A DNA stretch of 64,000 nucleotides from an uncultured Bacteroidota bacterium (GTDB lineage: Bacteria > Bacteroidota > Bacteroidia > Chitinophagales > Chitinophagaceae). Every line of letters starts with the position of its first letter. Positions within the stretch are counted from its first letter, which is position 1. The translations under genes were made by a program, and so were the position numbers. Under the pieces are notes generated by a model. It saw only the letters and a list, made by a program, of their open reading frames with translations. It did not search any database and had not been told where the DNA came from. This document shows, piece by piece, positions 56,076 to 64,000 of this stretch. The stretch is from the NCBI GenBank assembly GCA_903835005.1, contig CAILLK010000076.1:62001-126000 (forward strand), read 5' to 3'.

Positions 56076-56114
56076 AATTAATGCCCGGTACCAGCTACCG
56101 GGCATTAATTTTTC
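56076..56114 (+). terminator. Rho-independent terminator after the 54-56 kb pair
   Basis: A perfect 15-bp stem AATTAATGCCCGGTA (56076-56090) against TACCGGGCATTAATT (56096-56110), loop CCAGC, then T residues. It closes the two-gene secreted-protein unit. Confidence 0.88.
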
Positions 56115-56264
56115 ACGCACATAGCGGTGAGTAATGCCTTATTGAATTTCATTTCTATTTCACTAATCAGCCACTTCATTTTAAGCCAATCGCACGTAAA
56201 AGGCCAGGAACAATCCTACCCACTGTGGGAACATTTTTACCGGGGAATATCATTATCTTTGGTT

Positions 56265-56975
56265 ATGGATCTGCCTGAAAAAAAATCAAAGAAAAAACTC
56301 GTTGTGCTTACCGGCGCCGGTATCAGCGCAGAGAGTGGCTTAAAGACCTTCCGGGATACTGATGGACTATGGGAAGGCTACAACATTGAAGATGTAGCTA
56401 CGCCACGCGGATGGCGCAAAAACCCGCAAATGGTACTCGACTTTTATAACCTTCGCCGCAAAGATGTAATGAATGCCGTGCCCAATGCTGCACACATTGC
56501 CATTTCCGGACTGCAGAACTATTATGACGTGCATATAGTTACTCAGAACATAGACGATCTGCACGAACGTGCCGGCTCAAAAAAAGTACTGCATTTACAC
56601 GGCGAGATACTGAAAATGCGCAGCGAAAAAAATGAACATAAATATTACACGGTAAGGCAGGATATAAAACTGGGCGATAAAGATGCTGATGGCAGCCAGT
56701 TCAGGCCACATGTGGTTTGGTTCGAAGAGCCTGTTCCCATGATAGAAGAAGCAATTCCGATCATGTATGATGCCGATATTTTTGTGCTCATCGGTACATC
56801 ATTGGTTGTTTACCCGGCTGCCGGCCTGGTAGACTATGTGAAAGAGAAAGTAACCAAGTATGTAATAGACAAAAATATTCCGCCGGTGAGCCGTTATAAA
56901 AATATTGTACCCATCCAGTTGCCTGCCACCCAAGGAGTAGCTGAACTTAAAAAACATCTTCAGATAATGGTATAA
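56265..56975 (+). CDS. cobB: Sir2-family NAD-dependent protein deacylase (class III-like)
   Basis: From ATG 56265 the protein is 236 residues; an earlier methionine would add an unrelated hydrophobic leader. Sirtuin motifs: LTGAGISAESGLKTFR (NAD binding), TQNIDDLHERAG, and the catalytic histidine in LHLHGE. The pair Y61/R64 in FYNLRR matches the YxxR signature of desuccinylase/demalonylase sirtuins (SIRT5, CobB). The four zinc-binding cysteines usual for sirtuins are missing; the region reads LKMRSEKNEHKYY and DGSQFRPHVVWFEE. It probably removes acyl groups from lysines in the cytoplasm without a structural zinc. Its end nearly abuts the convergent SRPBCC gene (6 bp). Confidence 0.9.
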   Translation: MDLPEKKSKKKLVVLTGAGISAESGLKTFRDTDGLWEGYNIEDVATPRGWRKNPQMVLDFYNLRRKDVMNAVPNAAHIAISGLQNYYDVHIVTQNIDDLHERAGSKKVLHLHGEILKMRSEKNEHKYYTVRQDIKLGDKDADGSQFRPHVVWFEEPVPMIEEAIPIMYDADIFVLIGTSLVVYPAAGLVDYVKEKVTKYVIDKNIPPVSRYKNIVPIQLPATQGVAELKKHLQIMV

Positions 56976-56981
56976 ACCAGA

Positions 56982-57410
56982 TCATCTGTGGTTCACAAAA
57001 CCAGGCAATGAAATTCCTATAATATGGTTCCAGCCAGCTTCAAAATTATGCCTGCCAAATTCCGGTACATCTGCCGGGAAACTTTCCAATCCGGAATGGG
57101 TAAGCTTGATTTTTGATTGGTTACCTGATGGGAACAACTCAAAAGTTACAAATGAAATGCCCGCATAGCCATCATACCTCCAGCTGTAGGTGATCTTAAC
57201 ACCTGGTATTACTTCAGTCACTTCACAAAGGTGCTTGAATTGCTTATCGGGAGTGCCGCCAAAAAACTGAAATTCACAACCTTTTTCCGGTCTGAATTGG
57301 GGCAAGTCGAAATACCACTGTTTCATTTTATCCTTGTCCGTTAGGGCTTCCCATACTGTTATTGCGGATGCATCAAGCATTATCTCAACTATTACCGGCT
57401 CTGTTTTCAT
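56982..57410 (-). CDS. SRPBCC/AHSA1-domain protein
   Basis: A 142-residue START-like domain protein with IVEIMLDASAITVWEALTDKDKMKQWYFD in two segments, then YSWRYDGYAGISFVTFELF and LTHSGLESF, the usual AHSA1 (activator of Hsp90 ATPase homolog) pattern. Members bind hydrophobic ligands; most have no known partner. The start ATG (57408-57410) lies 1 bp after the stop of the small membrane protein gene, so they look translationally coupled. Confidence 0.88.
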   Translation of the reverse strand: MKTEPVIVEIMLDASAITVWEALTDKDKMKQWYFDLPQFRPEKGCEFQFFGGTPDKQFKHLCEVTEVIPGVKITYSWRYDGYAGISFVTFELFPSGNQSKIKLTHSGLESFPADVPEFGRHNFEAGWNHIIGISLPGFVNHR

Positions 57411-57411
57411 T

Positions 57412-57606
57412 TCAAAAATATTTAATTGACGCGATCAAAATAATACCTGCAATTATACGAAGTAATTCTTCGCCAATCAACTGGTATGGCACCGGATAAG
57501 ACTGGTTTATTGTGGCAGATAACCAGCCATTGGATGCCAGTTTTAAATCCACAAAAATGGAAAGCAGGAACAGTCCGATGGATAAATTATATTTCATCAT
57601 TAACAA
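57412..57606 (-). CDS. Small two-helix membrane protein
   Basis: A 64-residue protein with two hydrophobic helices (LSIGLFLLSIFVDLKLA and LLRIIAGIILIASIKYF) around a short loop. No family was recognised. Its stop is 1 bp ahead of the SRPBCC start, which together with the clean hydrophobic pattern is the main evidence that it is real. Start choice among the first methionines is uncertain. Confidence 0.55.
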   Translation of the reverse strand: MLMMKYNLSIGLFLLSIFVDLKLASNGWLSATINQSYPVPYQLIGEELLRIIAGIILIASIKYF

Positions 57607-57816
57607 TGGTATAGAACGGATTAAATTGCATCTGTTATTTAAACACCTTCATTTATTCGGATATGGATAAAAATGAAAATAATGAGGGTTTTAAGTTGAG
57701 CAGAATGAATGCCATTTAAAAGAATTCTTCTAAAGGGCATTTTATAAAACCTGATAAAGTTCATGTTTTAGGTTGACTGATATTAGGAACATTCGTTTTT
57801 ATGTCCATTAAATTTG

Positions 57817-58062
57817 ATGAAAATTCGGAGCATGGAACCTAAATTTATTACTGGAAATAAAGTCAGACTGGTATCAGGAGGGCCGGACATGACAATCAGA
57901 GGAATACATTTCGATGTACTGGCTAATGAATACAATGAAAATATGTTTGATTGTATCTGGTTTGAAAAAAACAAAGAAGGTAAGAGAGAAGTACATTATT
58001 GCCCGTTTTATGCCGATGAATTATTAAAAGTTGATGAATTTGCAGATGGAACAAATACCTGA
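57817..58062 (+). CDS. DUF2158-like small protein
   Basis: About 81 residues from ATG 57817 (or 76 from ATG 57832). The segment FITGNKVRLVSGGPDMTIRGI, then DCIWFEKNKEGKREVHYCPFYADEL, matches the DUF2158 pattern (KLKSGGPxMTV...CxWF). These short proteins have an SH3-like fold and unknown function. The C-terminus overlaps the start of the LOG-family gene (58034 or 58046), so the two are translated together. Confidence 0.82.
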   Translation: MKIRSMEPKFITGNKVRLVSGGPDMTIRGIHFDVLANEYNENMFDCIWFEKNKEGKREVHYCPFYADELLKVDEFADGTNT

Positions 58063-58837
58063 CCTGTTCACTCCTCAGGGTTCAAAAAAAGAATCCTGGT
58101 TTCTGGAAGGGCCCCAATCCAGACGGAAAGAATTAGTATTCCTGTTCGATGTTCTGAAAGAATTCATTAAAGGTTTTCGTACCTTACACTTCATTGGTCC
58201 TTGTGTAACGGTTTTCGGCTCTGCAAGGTTTAAGGAAGAGAACTATTATTATGAGATGGCCAGGCAGATAGGCCGGAAAATTGCAGAAATGGGCTTTGCC
58301 GTGATGACCGGGGGCGGGCCGGGAATTATGGAGGCTGCCAACAGAGGAGCAAAAGATGCGGGAGGCAGATCGATTGGTTGCAATATCATTTTGCCCAAGG
58401 AACAGAAACCCAACAAATACCTGGACAAGTGGGTTCAGATCAACTATTTTTTCGTTCGCAAAATATTGCTTACCAAATACTCCTACGCATTTGTAGTAAT
58501 GCCGGGAGGATATGGTACAATGGATGAATTTTTTGAAGCCATTACGCTTATGCAGGTAGGTAAAACCAAGAGGTTTCCGGTCATTCTCTTCGGTACCATG
58601 TACCATAAACAACTGATAGAGTATATCCGGAATATGGTAACGCAGCAAACCATAAACCCTGAAGATGCCCGGCTTTTTCTATGCACCGATTCAATAGCTG
58701 AAACTATAGACCACATCAATAAATTTGCGGTACAAGGTTTCGGATTAAAACGCCGGAAAAAAATGCAGCCGTTCTCCTGGCTGGGCGAAAGACGGATAAA
58801 CTCCAGAATTGCTCAGCCAATAATTAATACCGATTAA
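58034..58837 (+). CDS. LOG-family nucleoside 5'-monophosphate phosphoribohydrolase
   Basis: A 267-residue protein from ATG 58034 (an ATG at 58046, MEQIPDLFTPQG, is also possible). It has the Rossmann-like nucleotide site GGGPGIMEAANRGA and the LOG signature PGGYGTMDEFFE. LOG proteins release the base from cytokinin or AMP-like nucleotides; bacterial members may act on other purine monophosphates. The start overlaps the DUF2158-like gene by up to 29 bp, so the pair is a translational unit. A lipoprotein gene follows 15 bp later. Confidence 0.9.
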   Translation: MNLQMEQIPDLFTPQGSKKESWFLEGPQSRRKELVFLFDVLKEFIKGFRTLHFIGPCVTVFGSARFKEENYYYEMARQIGRKIAEMGFAVMTGGGPGIMEAANRGAKDAGGRSIGCNIILPKEQKPNKYLDKWVQINYFFVRKILLTKYSYAFVVMPGGYGTMDEFFEAITLMQVGKTKRFPVILFGTMYHKQLIEYIRNMVTQQTINPEDARLFLCTDSIAETIDHINKFAVQGFGLKRRKKMQPFSWLGERRINSRIAQPIINTD

Positions 58838-58852
58838 CTCAACATACTAAAA

Positions 58853-59377
58853 ATGGCAATTAACAGACTTTTATTGCTGATGGTTTTGGTATTCCTGGCT
58901 GGTGCTTTCAACTTCTGCAGCGGTAAGGGAATCCATAATAAGCATTACAGATACAGTATCACCCTGCCCGACAAGCTCATTGAAATTAATGACAGCAGCA
59001 ATTCCTTATTCAGTTCCGCTTACTATGACTCGGCTTCAAGTATATTGCTGATGATCTCCGCTCAAAAAGGAACTTTCAAACATGTGAAAGACTATATTGA
59101 CTGCTCACACCTGGAACTTGAACAGCAACTTCAGTCTGATTATGGCGACACTTCTCTACGTTTGATCAGTTGCAATGTTTCCGGATTTTACCCAAAAAAA
59201 ACGACACTGCTGCGATTCGAAATATTGAGTCTTGATCCAGGATACAGCCGGTATATTATCTATTTTATTCACCACCATAAGTATGATATCCAGATTTCGT
59301 TTACTTACAAAAAAGCCAATGAAGTTGCCAGCGTGCAATACATTAACCGAGTTATGGAAACTTTGACACTATTTTAG
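58853..59377 (+). CDS. Lipoprotein-like exported protein, unknown function
   Basis: A 174-residue protein with a hydrophobic leader ending in a lipobox-like FNFCSGKG, then a mixed alpha/beta domain (YRYSITLPDKLIEIND..., YIIYFIHHHKYDIQISFTY). No family was recognised, although the sequence resembles PsbP-like or DUF1795-type domains in which a short lipid-facing protein is measured against a stress or fitness readout; this is a weak pattern match. It lies 15 bp after the LOG gene in the same operon. Its function is not deduced. Confidence 0.68.
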   Translation: MAINRLLLLMVLVFLAGAFNFCSGKGIHNKHYRYSITLPDKLIEINDSSNSLFSSAYYDSASSILLMISAQKGTFKHVKDYIDCSHLELEQQLQSDYGDTSLRLISCNVSGFYPKKTTLLRFEILSLDPGYSRYIIYFIHHHKYDIQISFTYKKANEVASVQYINRVMETLTLF

Positions 59378-59523
59378 CCTGACCAATGCAACCATTAAAT
59401 AGTGCAGGTAGTCTTTTATTTCTTATACAAATGTGCTTATAAATTGCTTTTTGCAAGCGGTAGGGCATTTTGGTCCGTGCCAAATTGCGGATAGCTTACC
59501 AGTTCAATTTCGGATTACCCTCA

Positions 59524-59569
59524 TCCCAAAAATGTAAATCAGGCAAAGCATAACTGCCTGCCTGATTTA
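59524..59569 (-). terminator. Putative lon terminator
   Basis: A 10-bp stem, TAAATCAGGC/GCCTGATTTA (59535-59544 against 59560-59569), read on the minus strand after lon and followed by CATTTTTGGG. The T tract is short. Confidence 0.55.
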
Positions 59570-59593
59570 ACCAATTGATTCAAATATACTTCT

Positions 59594-62017
59594 TTACTTT
59601 TTCGCCAGTGCCAGCCCAAGCACTTCCGATGCATCGGCTACATAATGAAAGCTGAGCCCCTTAATATACTCGCTGTTTATTTCCTCTACATCTTTTTGAT
59701 TCAGTTTGGGCATTATTATTTCCTTTATCCCTGCCCTCTTGGCTGCAAGTATTTTCTCTTTAATACCCCCTACCGGCAGTACCATACCCCTGAGTGTAAT
59801 TTCGCCCGTCATGGCCAGGTAAGGCTTTACTTTCCTGCCGGTAAAGGCCGATGCAAGAGAAGTAAGCATGGTAATACCGGCGCTTGGTCCGTCCTTGGGC
59901 ACAGCGCCTTCAGGCACATGCACATGTATATTCACTTCCTCAAATTTCTCAGGGGCTATATTGATTTCAGCCGCATGTGCCCTGAGGTAAGATAAAGCCG
60001 TACTGGTACTCTCTTTCATCACATCGCCCAGGTTACCGGTAAGGGTAAGATTACCCTTACCTTTTGATAAGGAAGATTCTATAAAGAGTATGTCTCCGCC
60101 AGCGGCGGTCCAGGCCAGCCCTACCACTACTCCGGCGGGATGCCCCTTTGTATAAATATCATTGATAAACTTTGGCCGGCCCAATACTTTCTCCACCTGT
60201 GGCAGGCTTACCTGCGCATCTATTTTTTCTTCCATTGCCACCTGCAGCGCTACAGACCTCATCATAGATGCCAGCAGTCTGTCCAGCTCCCGCACACCGC
60301 TTTCCCTGGTATATTCCTGAATAATTTTCATCAACACCTTATCCGGGAATTTGAGGTTCACTTTGTCCAGGCCATGCAGTTCTTTCTGCTTGGGTATCAG
60401 GTGCCTCTTGGCAATTTCTATTTTTTCTTCAGGCGAATATCCGGATAGCTGTATAATCTCCAACCTGTCCCGCAGAGCTGGCTGAATATCGCTCAGGCTA
60501 TTTGCGGTAGCTATAAACAGTACTTTGGACAAGTCAAATTCCAGTTCCAGATAGTTGTCATAAAAGCTGCTGTTCTGTTCCGGATCGAGTATCTCCAGCA
60601 GCGCCGAACTCGGGTCGCCACGGAAGTCTTTACCCAGCTTATCTATCTCATCCAGTATAAAAACCGGGTTCGAAGCCTTTATTTTTCTCAGTTGCTGAAT
60701 GATACGCCCGGGCATTGCGCCAATATAGGTTTTGCGGTGCCCGCGCAGTTCACTTTCATCATGCAGACCTCCCAGGCTCATACGCACATATTTGCGGCTG
60801 ATAGCACTGGCGATACTTTTTCCAAGCGAGGTTTTACCAATGCCCGGAGGCCCTACAAAACAAAGAATAGGCGATTTCATATCACCTTTCAGCTTCAGTA
60901 CAGCCAGGTATTCCACTATGCGGTCTTTGATCTTTCCCATGCCGTAATGGTCATTATCCAGTACCTTCTGGGCATTTTTCAGATCATAGCTGTCTTCGGT
61001 AAAAACACCCCATGGCAGATCCAGCATCAGGTCCAGGTGGTTATAAATTACCGAATAGTCGGGAGTGCTGGGGTGCATCCGCTCCAGCTTTTCAATATTT
61101 TTCTTAAACAACTCTTTAGCTGCATCAGTCCATTTTATTTCTTCAGCACGTTTCTGCAGGTCTTTTATTTCCCTGTCGTTCGGGTCACCACCCAGCTCGT
61201 CCCTTATCGACTTCATCTGCTGCTGCAGGAAGTATTCCCGCTGCTGCTTGTCTATATCGGCACGTGTCTTGTTGGTGATCTCATTTTTAAGCTCTACAAG
61301 CTGCAGTTCAGATTGCAGCAGGTTCAGAAGTTTTTCAGCCCTTGCTGTAATATCATTTTCTTCCAGCATAGCCTGCTTGTCCTGCAGCTTTGCCGAAATA
61401 TTTGATGCCACAAAGTGCATCAGAAACGACTGCTGCTCAATATTGCGCAACACTACACTGGCCTCATTTGGCAGATTCGGTGTCTGCTGGGCAATCTTCT
61501 CAGAGTAGTCCTTAATTGATGAGATCAACGCATCGAATGATGCATCTTTCTGCGGATAAACATCATCGAGGTAGGTAACATTAGCTACTAAAAACGGATC
61601 AGTCTGGGTATAAGAATCTATTCTGAACCGCATACGGCCCATAATAAAAATGGTAATGTTGCCATCGGGCATTTTTATCTGTTTCACCAGTTTGGCCAGC
61701 GTGCCTACACTATATATATCATCCGTCTTTGGGTCTTCATTATTACTGTCTTTCTGTGCAATTACCCCAATCCATTTATCATTTCGCTGGGCATCGGCAA
61801 TAGCCCTCACCGATTTTTCTCTCGAAACGGTTATGGGCAAAACTACATTAGGGAACAAAACGGTATTCCGCAAGGCTATTACAGGCAATGTATTGGGCAA
61901 AGAACCTCTTTCCTGCTCATCCATTTCATCTTCTCCGAGCGGCACAATAGGCATAAACTCCATTTCCTGCTCACCTGAACCTAAAAACATATCCAACATT
62001 GATCTTATTTCCGACAT
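59594..62017 (-). CDS. lon: ATP-dependent protease Lon
   Basis: An 807-residue LonA protease: N-terminal substrate-binding domain ([19 protein letters not shown]), coiled-coil helices, AAA+ module with Walker [14 protein letters not shown] and Walker [11 protein letters not shown], and the C-terminal protease domain with the catalytic serine in [10 protein letters not shown] and lysine in [14 protein letters not shown]. It degrades misfolded and regulatory proteins in the cytoplasm. Length is standard. It is monocistronic. Confidence 0.97.
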   Translation of the reverse strand: MSEIRSMLDMFLGSGEQEMEFMPIVPLGEDEMDEQERGSLPNTLPVIALRNTVLFPNVVLPITVSREKSVRAIADAQRNDKWIGVIAQKDSNNEDPKTDDIYSVGTLAKLVKQIKMPDGNITIFIMGRMRFRIDSYTQTDPFLVANVTYLDDVYPQKDASFDALISSIKDYSEKIAQQTPNLPNEASVVLRNIEQQSFLMHFVASNISAKLQDKQAMLEENDITARAEKLLNLLQSELQLVELKNEITNKTRADIDKQQREYFLQQQMKSIRDELGGDPNDREIKDLQKRAEEIKWTDAAKELFKKNIEKLERMHPSTPDYSVIYNHLDLMLDLPWGVFTEDSYDLKNAQKVLDNDHYGMGKIKDRIVEYLAVLKLKGDMKSPILCFVGPPGIGKTSLGKSIASAISRKYVRMSLGGLHDESELRGHRKTYIGAMPGRIIQQLRKIKASNPVFILDEIDKLGKDFRGDPSSALLEILDPEQNSSFYDNYLELEFDLSKVLFIATANSLSDIQPALRDRLEIIQLSGYSPEEKIEIAKRHLIPKQKELHGLDKVNLKFPDKVLMKIIQEYTRESGVRELDRLLASMMRSVALQVAMEEKIDAQVSLPQVEKVLGRPKFINDIYTKGHPAGVVVGLAWTAAGGDILFIESSLSKGKGNLTLTGNLGDVMKESTSTALSYLRAHAAEINIAPEKFEEVNIHVHVPEGAVPKDGPSAGITMLTSLASAFTGRKVKPYLAMTGEITLRGMVLPVGGIKEKILAAKRAGIKEIIMPKLNQKDVEEINSEYIKGLSFHYVADASEVLGLALAKK

Positions 62018-62201
62018 TATGGCAAAGTTACCTTCAATTTTTGGTATTTAAGGAAGGGTAAAGATAAGCGGCAATACTTATGCCAATTCAATAAATCAGC
62101 AATTTTTGCAGGATTTTTCTTTTTGAACAAAGAAATAATTGAAGATTTGCAGAAAAAGTAGAAAAAAAGTATAGTTTTATATCTTTACAAAAAATTGGCT
62201 C

Positions 62202-62966
62202 ATGAGAAATAATCTATTCGCAATCACATTACTGGCTTTAAGCCTCAATTCAGTATCCACTTACGCTCAATACCCCACCCACCATTCCGGCTACCTGAAG
62301 AAGGAACCCAAAGTAAAGAAGTTCTATGTTGGCGGAGAAATTGATGCTATTTTCTCTACTGCAACTATACACCATGATGCCGGTATATTGGCAGTTAACA
62401 GTACCAGCCCGCAGTCTGTTAATACACTGGGTATTATTCGTTTCACCGGTACCAATATCGGCGCTACTTTCAACTTTAATTTCAGCCATCATATTGGCCT
62501 TTATACCGGTATCGACATCAAGAATGTTGGCTATGTGGAGCAGGACAACGGCTATACGCTGAAGCGCCGTGTTTACAATGTAGGTGTTCCGCTCGGCCTG
62601 AAAATAGGCAACATGGCCAGCGATAAAGGCTATTTCTTCCTTGGTGGCGGCCTGGATGCGCCTATTAATTTCAATGAGAAATATTACCACGACAGGGATA
62701 ACAAGAAAAGGATCAATGAGTGGTTCAGCGACCGAACACCTTCCCTTATGCCTTACGCATTTATTGGCGCCAGCTTCAGCCAGGGTGTCACAGTAAAAGC
62801 ACAATATTATCCCAACAATTTCCTGAATACAAACTATACCGACAATTCAGGGTACATGCCTTACAAAGGAACAGATGTAAACCTGGTATTGTTAAGCATT
62901 GGTTTCAGAATCGGGTTCAGCACCGGAAACAATGCCCCTGCAAAAGAATATAAAAGTAACTGGTAA
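62202..62966 (+). CDS. Outer-membrane beta-barrel-like protein, paralog 1
   Basis: A 254-residue protein with a signal peptide (AITLLALSLNSVSTYAQ) and beta-strands alternating with short turns (GATFNFNFSHHIGLYTGIDIKNVGYVE in two segments, LGLKIGNM, FFLGGGLDAPINF, VTVKAQYYPNNFLNTNY), ending in a strand that could be a barrel terminus. No known family name was assigned; the pattern is that of PorT/OmpW-type small barrels. A TATCTTTA -7-like box is 14 bp upstream of the ATG. It is the first of three tandem paralogs. Confidence 0.8.
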   Translation: MRNNLFAITLLALSLNSVSTYAQYPTHHSGYLKKEPKVKKFYVGGEIDAIFSTATIHHDAGILAVNSTSPQSVNTLGIIRFTGTNIGATFNFNFSHHIGLYTGIDIKNVGYVEQDNGYTLKRRVYNVGVPLGLKIGNMASDKGYFFLGGGLDAPINFNEKYYHDRDNKKRINEWFSDRTPSLMPYAFIGASFSQGVTVKAQYYPNNFLNTNYTDNSGYMPYKGTDVNLVLLSIGFRIGFSTGNNAPAKEYKSNW

Positions 62967-62970
62967 ATAA

Positions 62971-63001
62971 TTGCATATCGGTGTATAATTAATTATCTTT
63001 A
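62971..63001 (+). promoter_or_regulatory. Promoter of beta-barrel paralog 2
   Basis: TTG (62971-62973) and TATCTTTA (62994-63001) are 20 bp apart, a good match to the -33/-7 pattern. The GTG start is only 13 bp after the -7 box, so the mRNA leader would be very short. Paralog 1 has the same TATCTTTA box at 62180-62187. Confidence 0.5.
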
Positions 63002-63014
63002 TGATAAAATACCC

Positions 63015-63794
63015 GTGAACAAAAAAATATTTATATTAACGATCCTGGCAATCTGGCTGACGACGTCAACCACACATGCCAGGATTTTTAGTGATGATAC
63101 TGCCCGGAATAAAAAGCCGCTGAAGCCCTACCGGAAGTTTTTTGTAGGTAATGCACTGGATGGCGTCATTGTTTCCTCGGCTTTGATTAAAAAAACGGTA
63201 ACGATGCAGTCTCCGCCGGTTACCAATACGACCAATGACATAGGTATTGCGCGGCTTACCGCATTCCTTAATACCGGCCTCACATTCAACTGGAATCTTG
63301 CCCGTCATTTCGGGATCTGGACCGGATTAGATGTTAAGAACATCGGCTTCATAGAAAAAAATGCCGGTGGCGAAACAGTGAAACGCCGCACTTATAATCT
63401 GGGGGTGCCCTTCGGCATCAAAATAGGCAATATGGTAGATAAAAACCCGTACCTTTTTCTGGGCGGCGGTGCCGATGCACCCTTCAATTACCGGGAAAAA
63501 ACCTTTGTTATCCGCGACCAGAAAGCAAAATTCAGCGAATGGTTCAGCCAGCGTACTCCCTCTGCTATGCCTTACGTATTTGCCGGGTTTTCGGTCAGCG
63601 ATGGTATCACTTTGAAATTTCAGTATTATCCGGGCAATTTTCTGAATACGGGTTTCACCACTGCTGGCACACATCCTTATGCAGGGTATAATGTCAACAT
63701 TTTCTTTGCAAGTATAGGTTATGCCATACCACTTAAAAAACAAAAAGACAGTGTAGAACTACTTGAATATCAGTTGAAGACCAATAAACTTTAA
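63015..63794 (+). CDS. Outer-membrane beta-barrel-like protein, paralog 2
   Basis: A 259-residue protein starting with GTG (63015); no ATG lies in frame before it. Signal peptide (ILTILAIWLTTSTTHA), then the same barrel motifs as paralog 1: LGVPFGIKIGNM, FLGGGADAPFNY, EWFSQRTPSAMPY and FQYYPGNFLNTGFT. Loops differ strongly while barrel strands are conserved, as expected for outer-membrane proteins. It shares a short leader and -7 box type with paralog 1 and is followed 11 bp later by paralog 3. Confidence 0.8.
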   Translation: MNKKIFILTILAIWLTTSTTHARIFSDDTARNKKPLKPYRKFFVGNALDGVIVSSALIKKTVTMQSPPVTNTTNDIGIARLTAFLNTGLTFNWNLARHFGIWTGLDVKNIGFIEKNAGGETVKRRTYNLGVPFGIKIGNMVDKNPYLFLGGGADAPFNYREKTFVIRDQKAKFSEWFSQRTPSAMPYVFAGFSVSDGITLKFQYYPGNFLNTGFTTAGTHPYAGYNVNIFFASIGYAIPLKKQKDSVELLEYQLKTNKL

Positions 63795-63805
63795 ATCATT
63801 CAGTT

Positions 63806-64000
63806 ATGAAAAGCTATTTATCATTTATTCTCTGCACTTTTTCACTCCTGTGCTGCTTTTCTTCACCAGCCCAAATTGATGATGGCCGAACCAGAAAAAC
63901 CGCAAAACATAATTACCGTAAATTCTATATCGGCAGTTCATTTGAAGGAGCAATGTTATCCTTAGCCGATGTTCATCACACTTATTTGATCCCTGAAACC
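63806..64000 (+). CDS. Outer-membrane beta-barrel-like protein, paralog 3 (truncated by window edge)
   Basis: The first 65 codons are visible: a signal peptide (FILCTFSLLCCFSSPAQ) and NYRKFYIGSSFEGAMLS, which aligns with KKFYVGGEIDAIFS and RKFFVGNALDGVIVS at the same place of paralogs 1 and 2. It extends out of the window, so its length is unknown. It probably belongs to the same transcript as paralog 2. Confidence 0.75.
   Translation, partial: MKSYLSFILCTFSLLCCFSSPAQIDDGRTRKTAKHNYRKFYIGSSFEGAMLSLADVHHTYLIPET

Noticed and set aside
56127-56264. N-terminal extension of the sirtuin from the earlier methionine
   Set aside because: The 46-residue leader is unlike any sirtuin start and overlaps the terminator area of the preceding unit.

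Overview
The window is a piece of a Bacteroidota chromosome, most likely a Chitinophagales/Sphingobacteriales-type bacterium. This rests on several gene types: type IX secretion (T9SS) C-terminal sorting domains, a gliding-motility-type C-terminal domain on a PKD protein, a TamB-family protein, many YceI paralogs, Bacteroidota-style -7 elements (TAnnTTTG) and a lack of strong Shine-Dalgarno sequences. No rRNA, tRNA, CRISPR array, phage or intact insertion sequence was seen. The species cannot be named from the sequence alone.

Layout. 1-8 kb: the 5' part of a prolyl oligopeptidase (minus, cut by the window edge), a TamB-like giant envelope protein and an orphan lipoprotein. 8-16 kb: a radical SAM enzyme, a DHH phosphoesterase (NrnA-like), three consecutive FKBP-type prolyl isomerases with increasing and decreasing domain number, an M1 metallopeptidase and pyrF. 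16-18.6 kb: a TPR protein that ends in a histidine-kinase phosphoacceptor domain but has no ATPase domain, and a small secreted protein with its own promoter and terminator. 18.8-34.5 kb: three NHL-repeat T9SS-cargo proteins. Two carry apparent frameshifts or a nonsense codon. The third is a 2035-residue protein with about 20 Ig/PKD-like repeats. Between the first and second lies a minus-strand cluster with four YceI paralogs, a DsbA/FrnE-like oxidoreductase, an FMN reductase, a small membrane protein and a TetR regulator. 34.9-39.5 kb: a 1524-residue PKD adhesin. 39.8-48 kb: a PLP enzyme/GyrI-like/amino-acid permease cluster, a ROK kinase, ribH, a cysteine-rich protein, the E1-beta subunit of pyruvate dehydrogenase, small envelope proteins and a stand-alone biotin carrier. 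48-54 kb: kup, rocD, clpP and pyrH. 54-59.4 kb: a Gly/Ala/Pro-repeat secreted protein, a secreted unknown, a sirtuin, an SRPBCC protein, a DUF2158-like protein, a LOG-family hydrolase and a lipoprotein. 59.6-64 kb: lon and three tandem paralogous outer-membrane-barrel-like proteins, the last cut by the window edge.

How the genes work together. Most of the accessory content concerns the cell envelope and surface: T9SS cargo, adhesins, periplasmic folding (FKBPs, DsbA-like), YceI lipid/quinone binders and TamB. The rest is housekeeping: pyrimidine synthesis (pyrF, pyrH), riboflavin (ribH), protein quality control (clpP, lon), K+ uptake and central metabolism. The best candidates for something under-described are the TetR/YceI/DsbA redox cluster (20.2-24.9 kb), the catalytic-domain-less TPR/HisKA protein (16.1-17.8 kb), the FKBP cassette (10.5-13.4 kb) and the NHL plus variable-repeat surface family with its clustered frame disruptions (18.8-34.5 kb).
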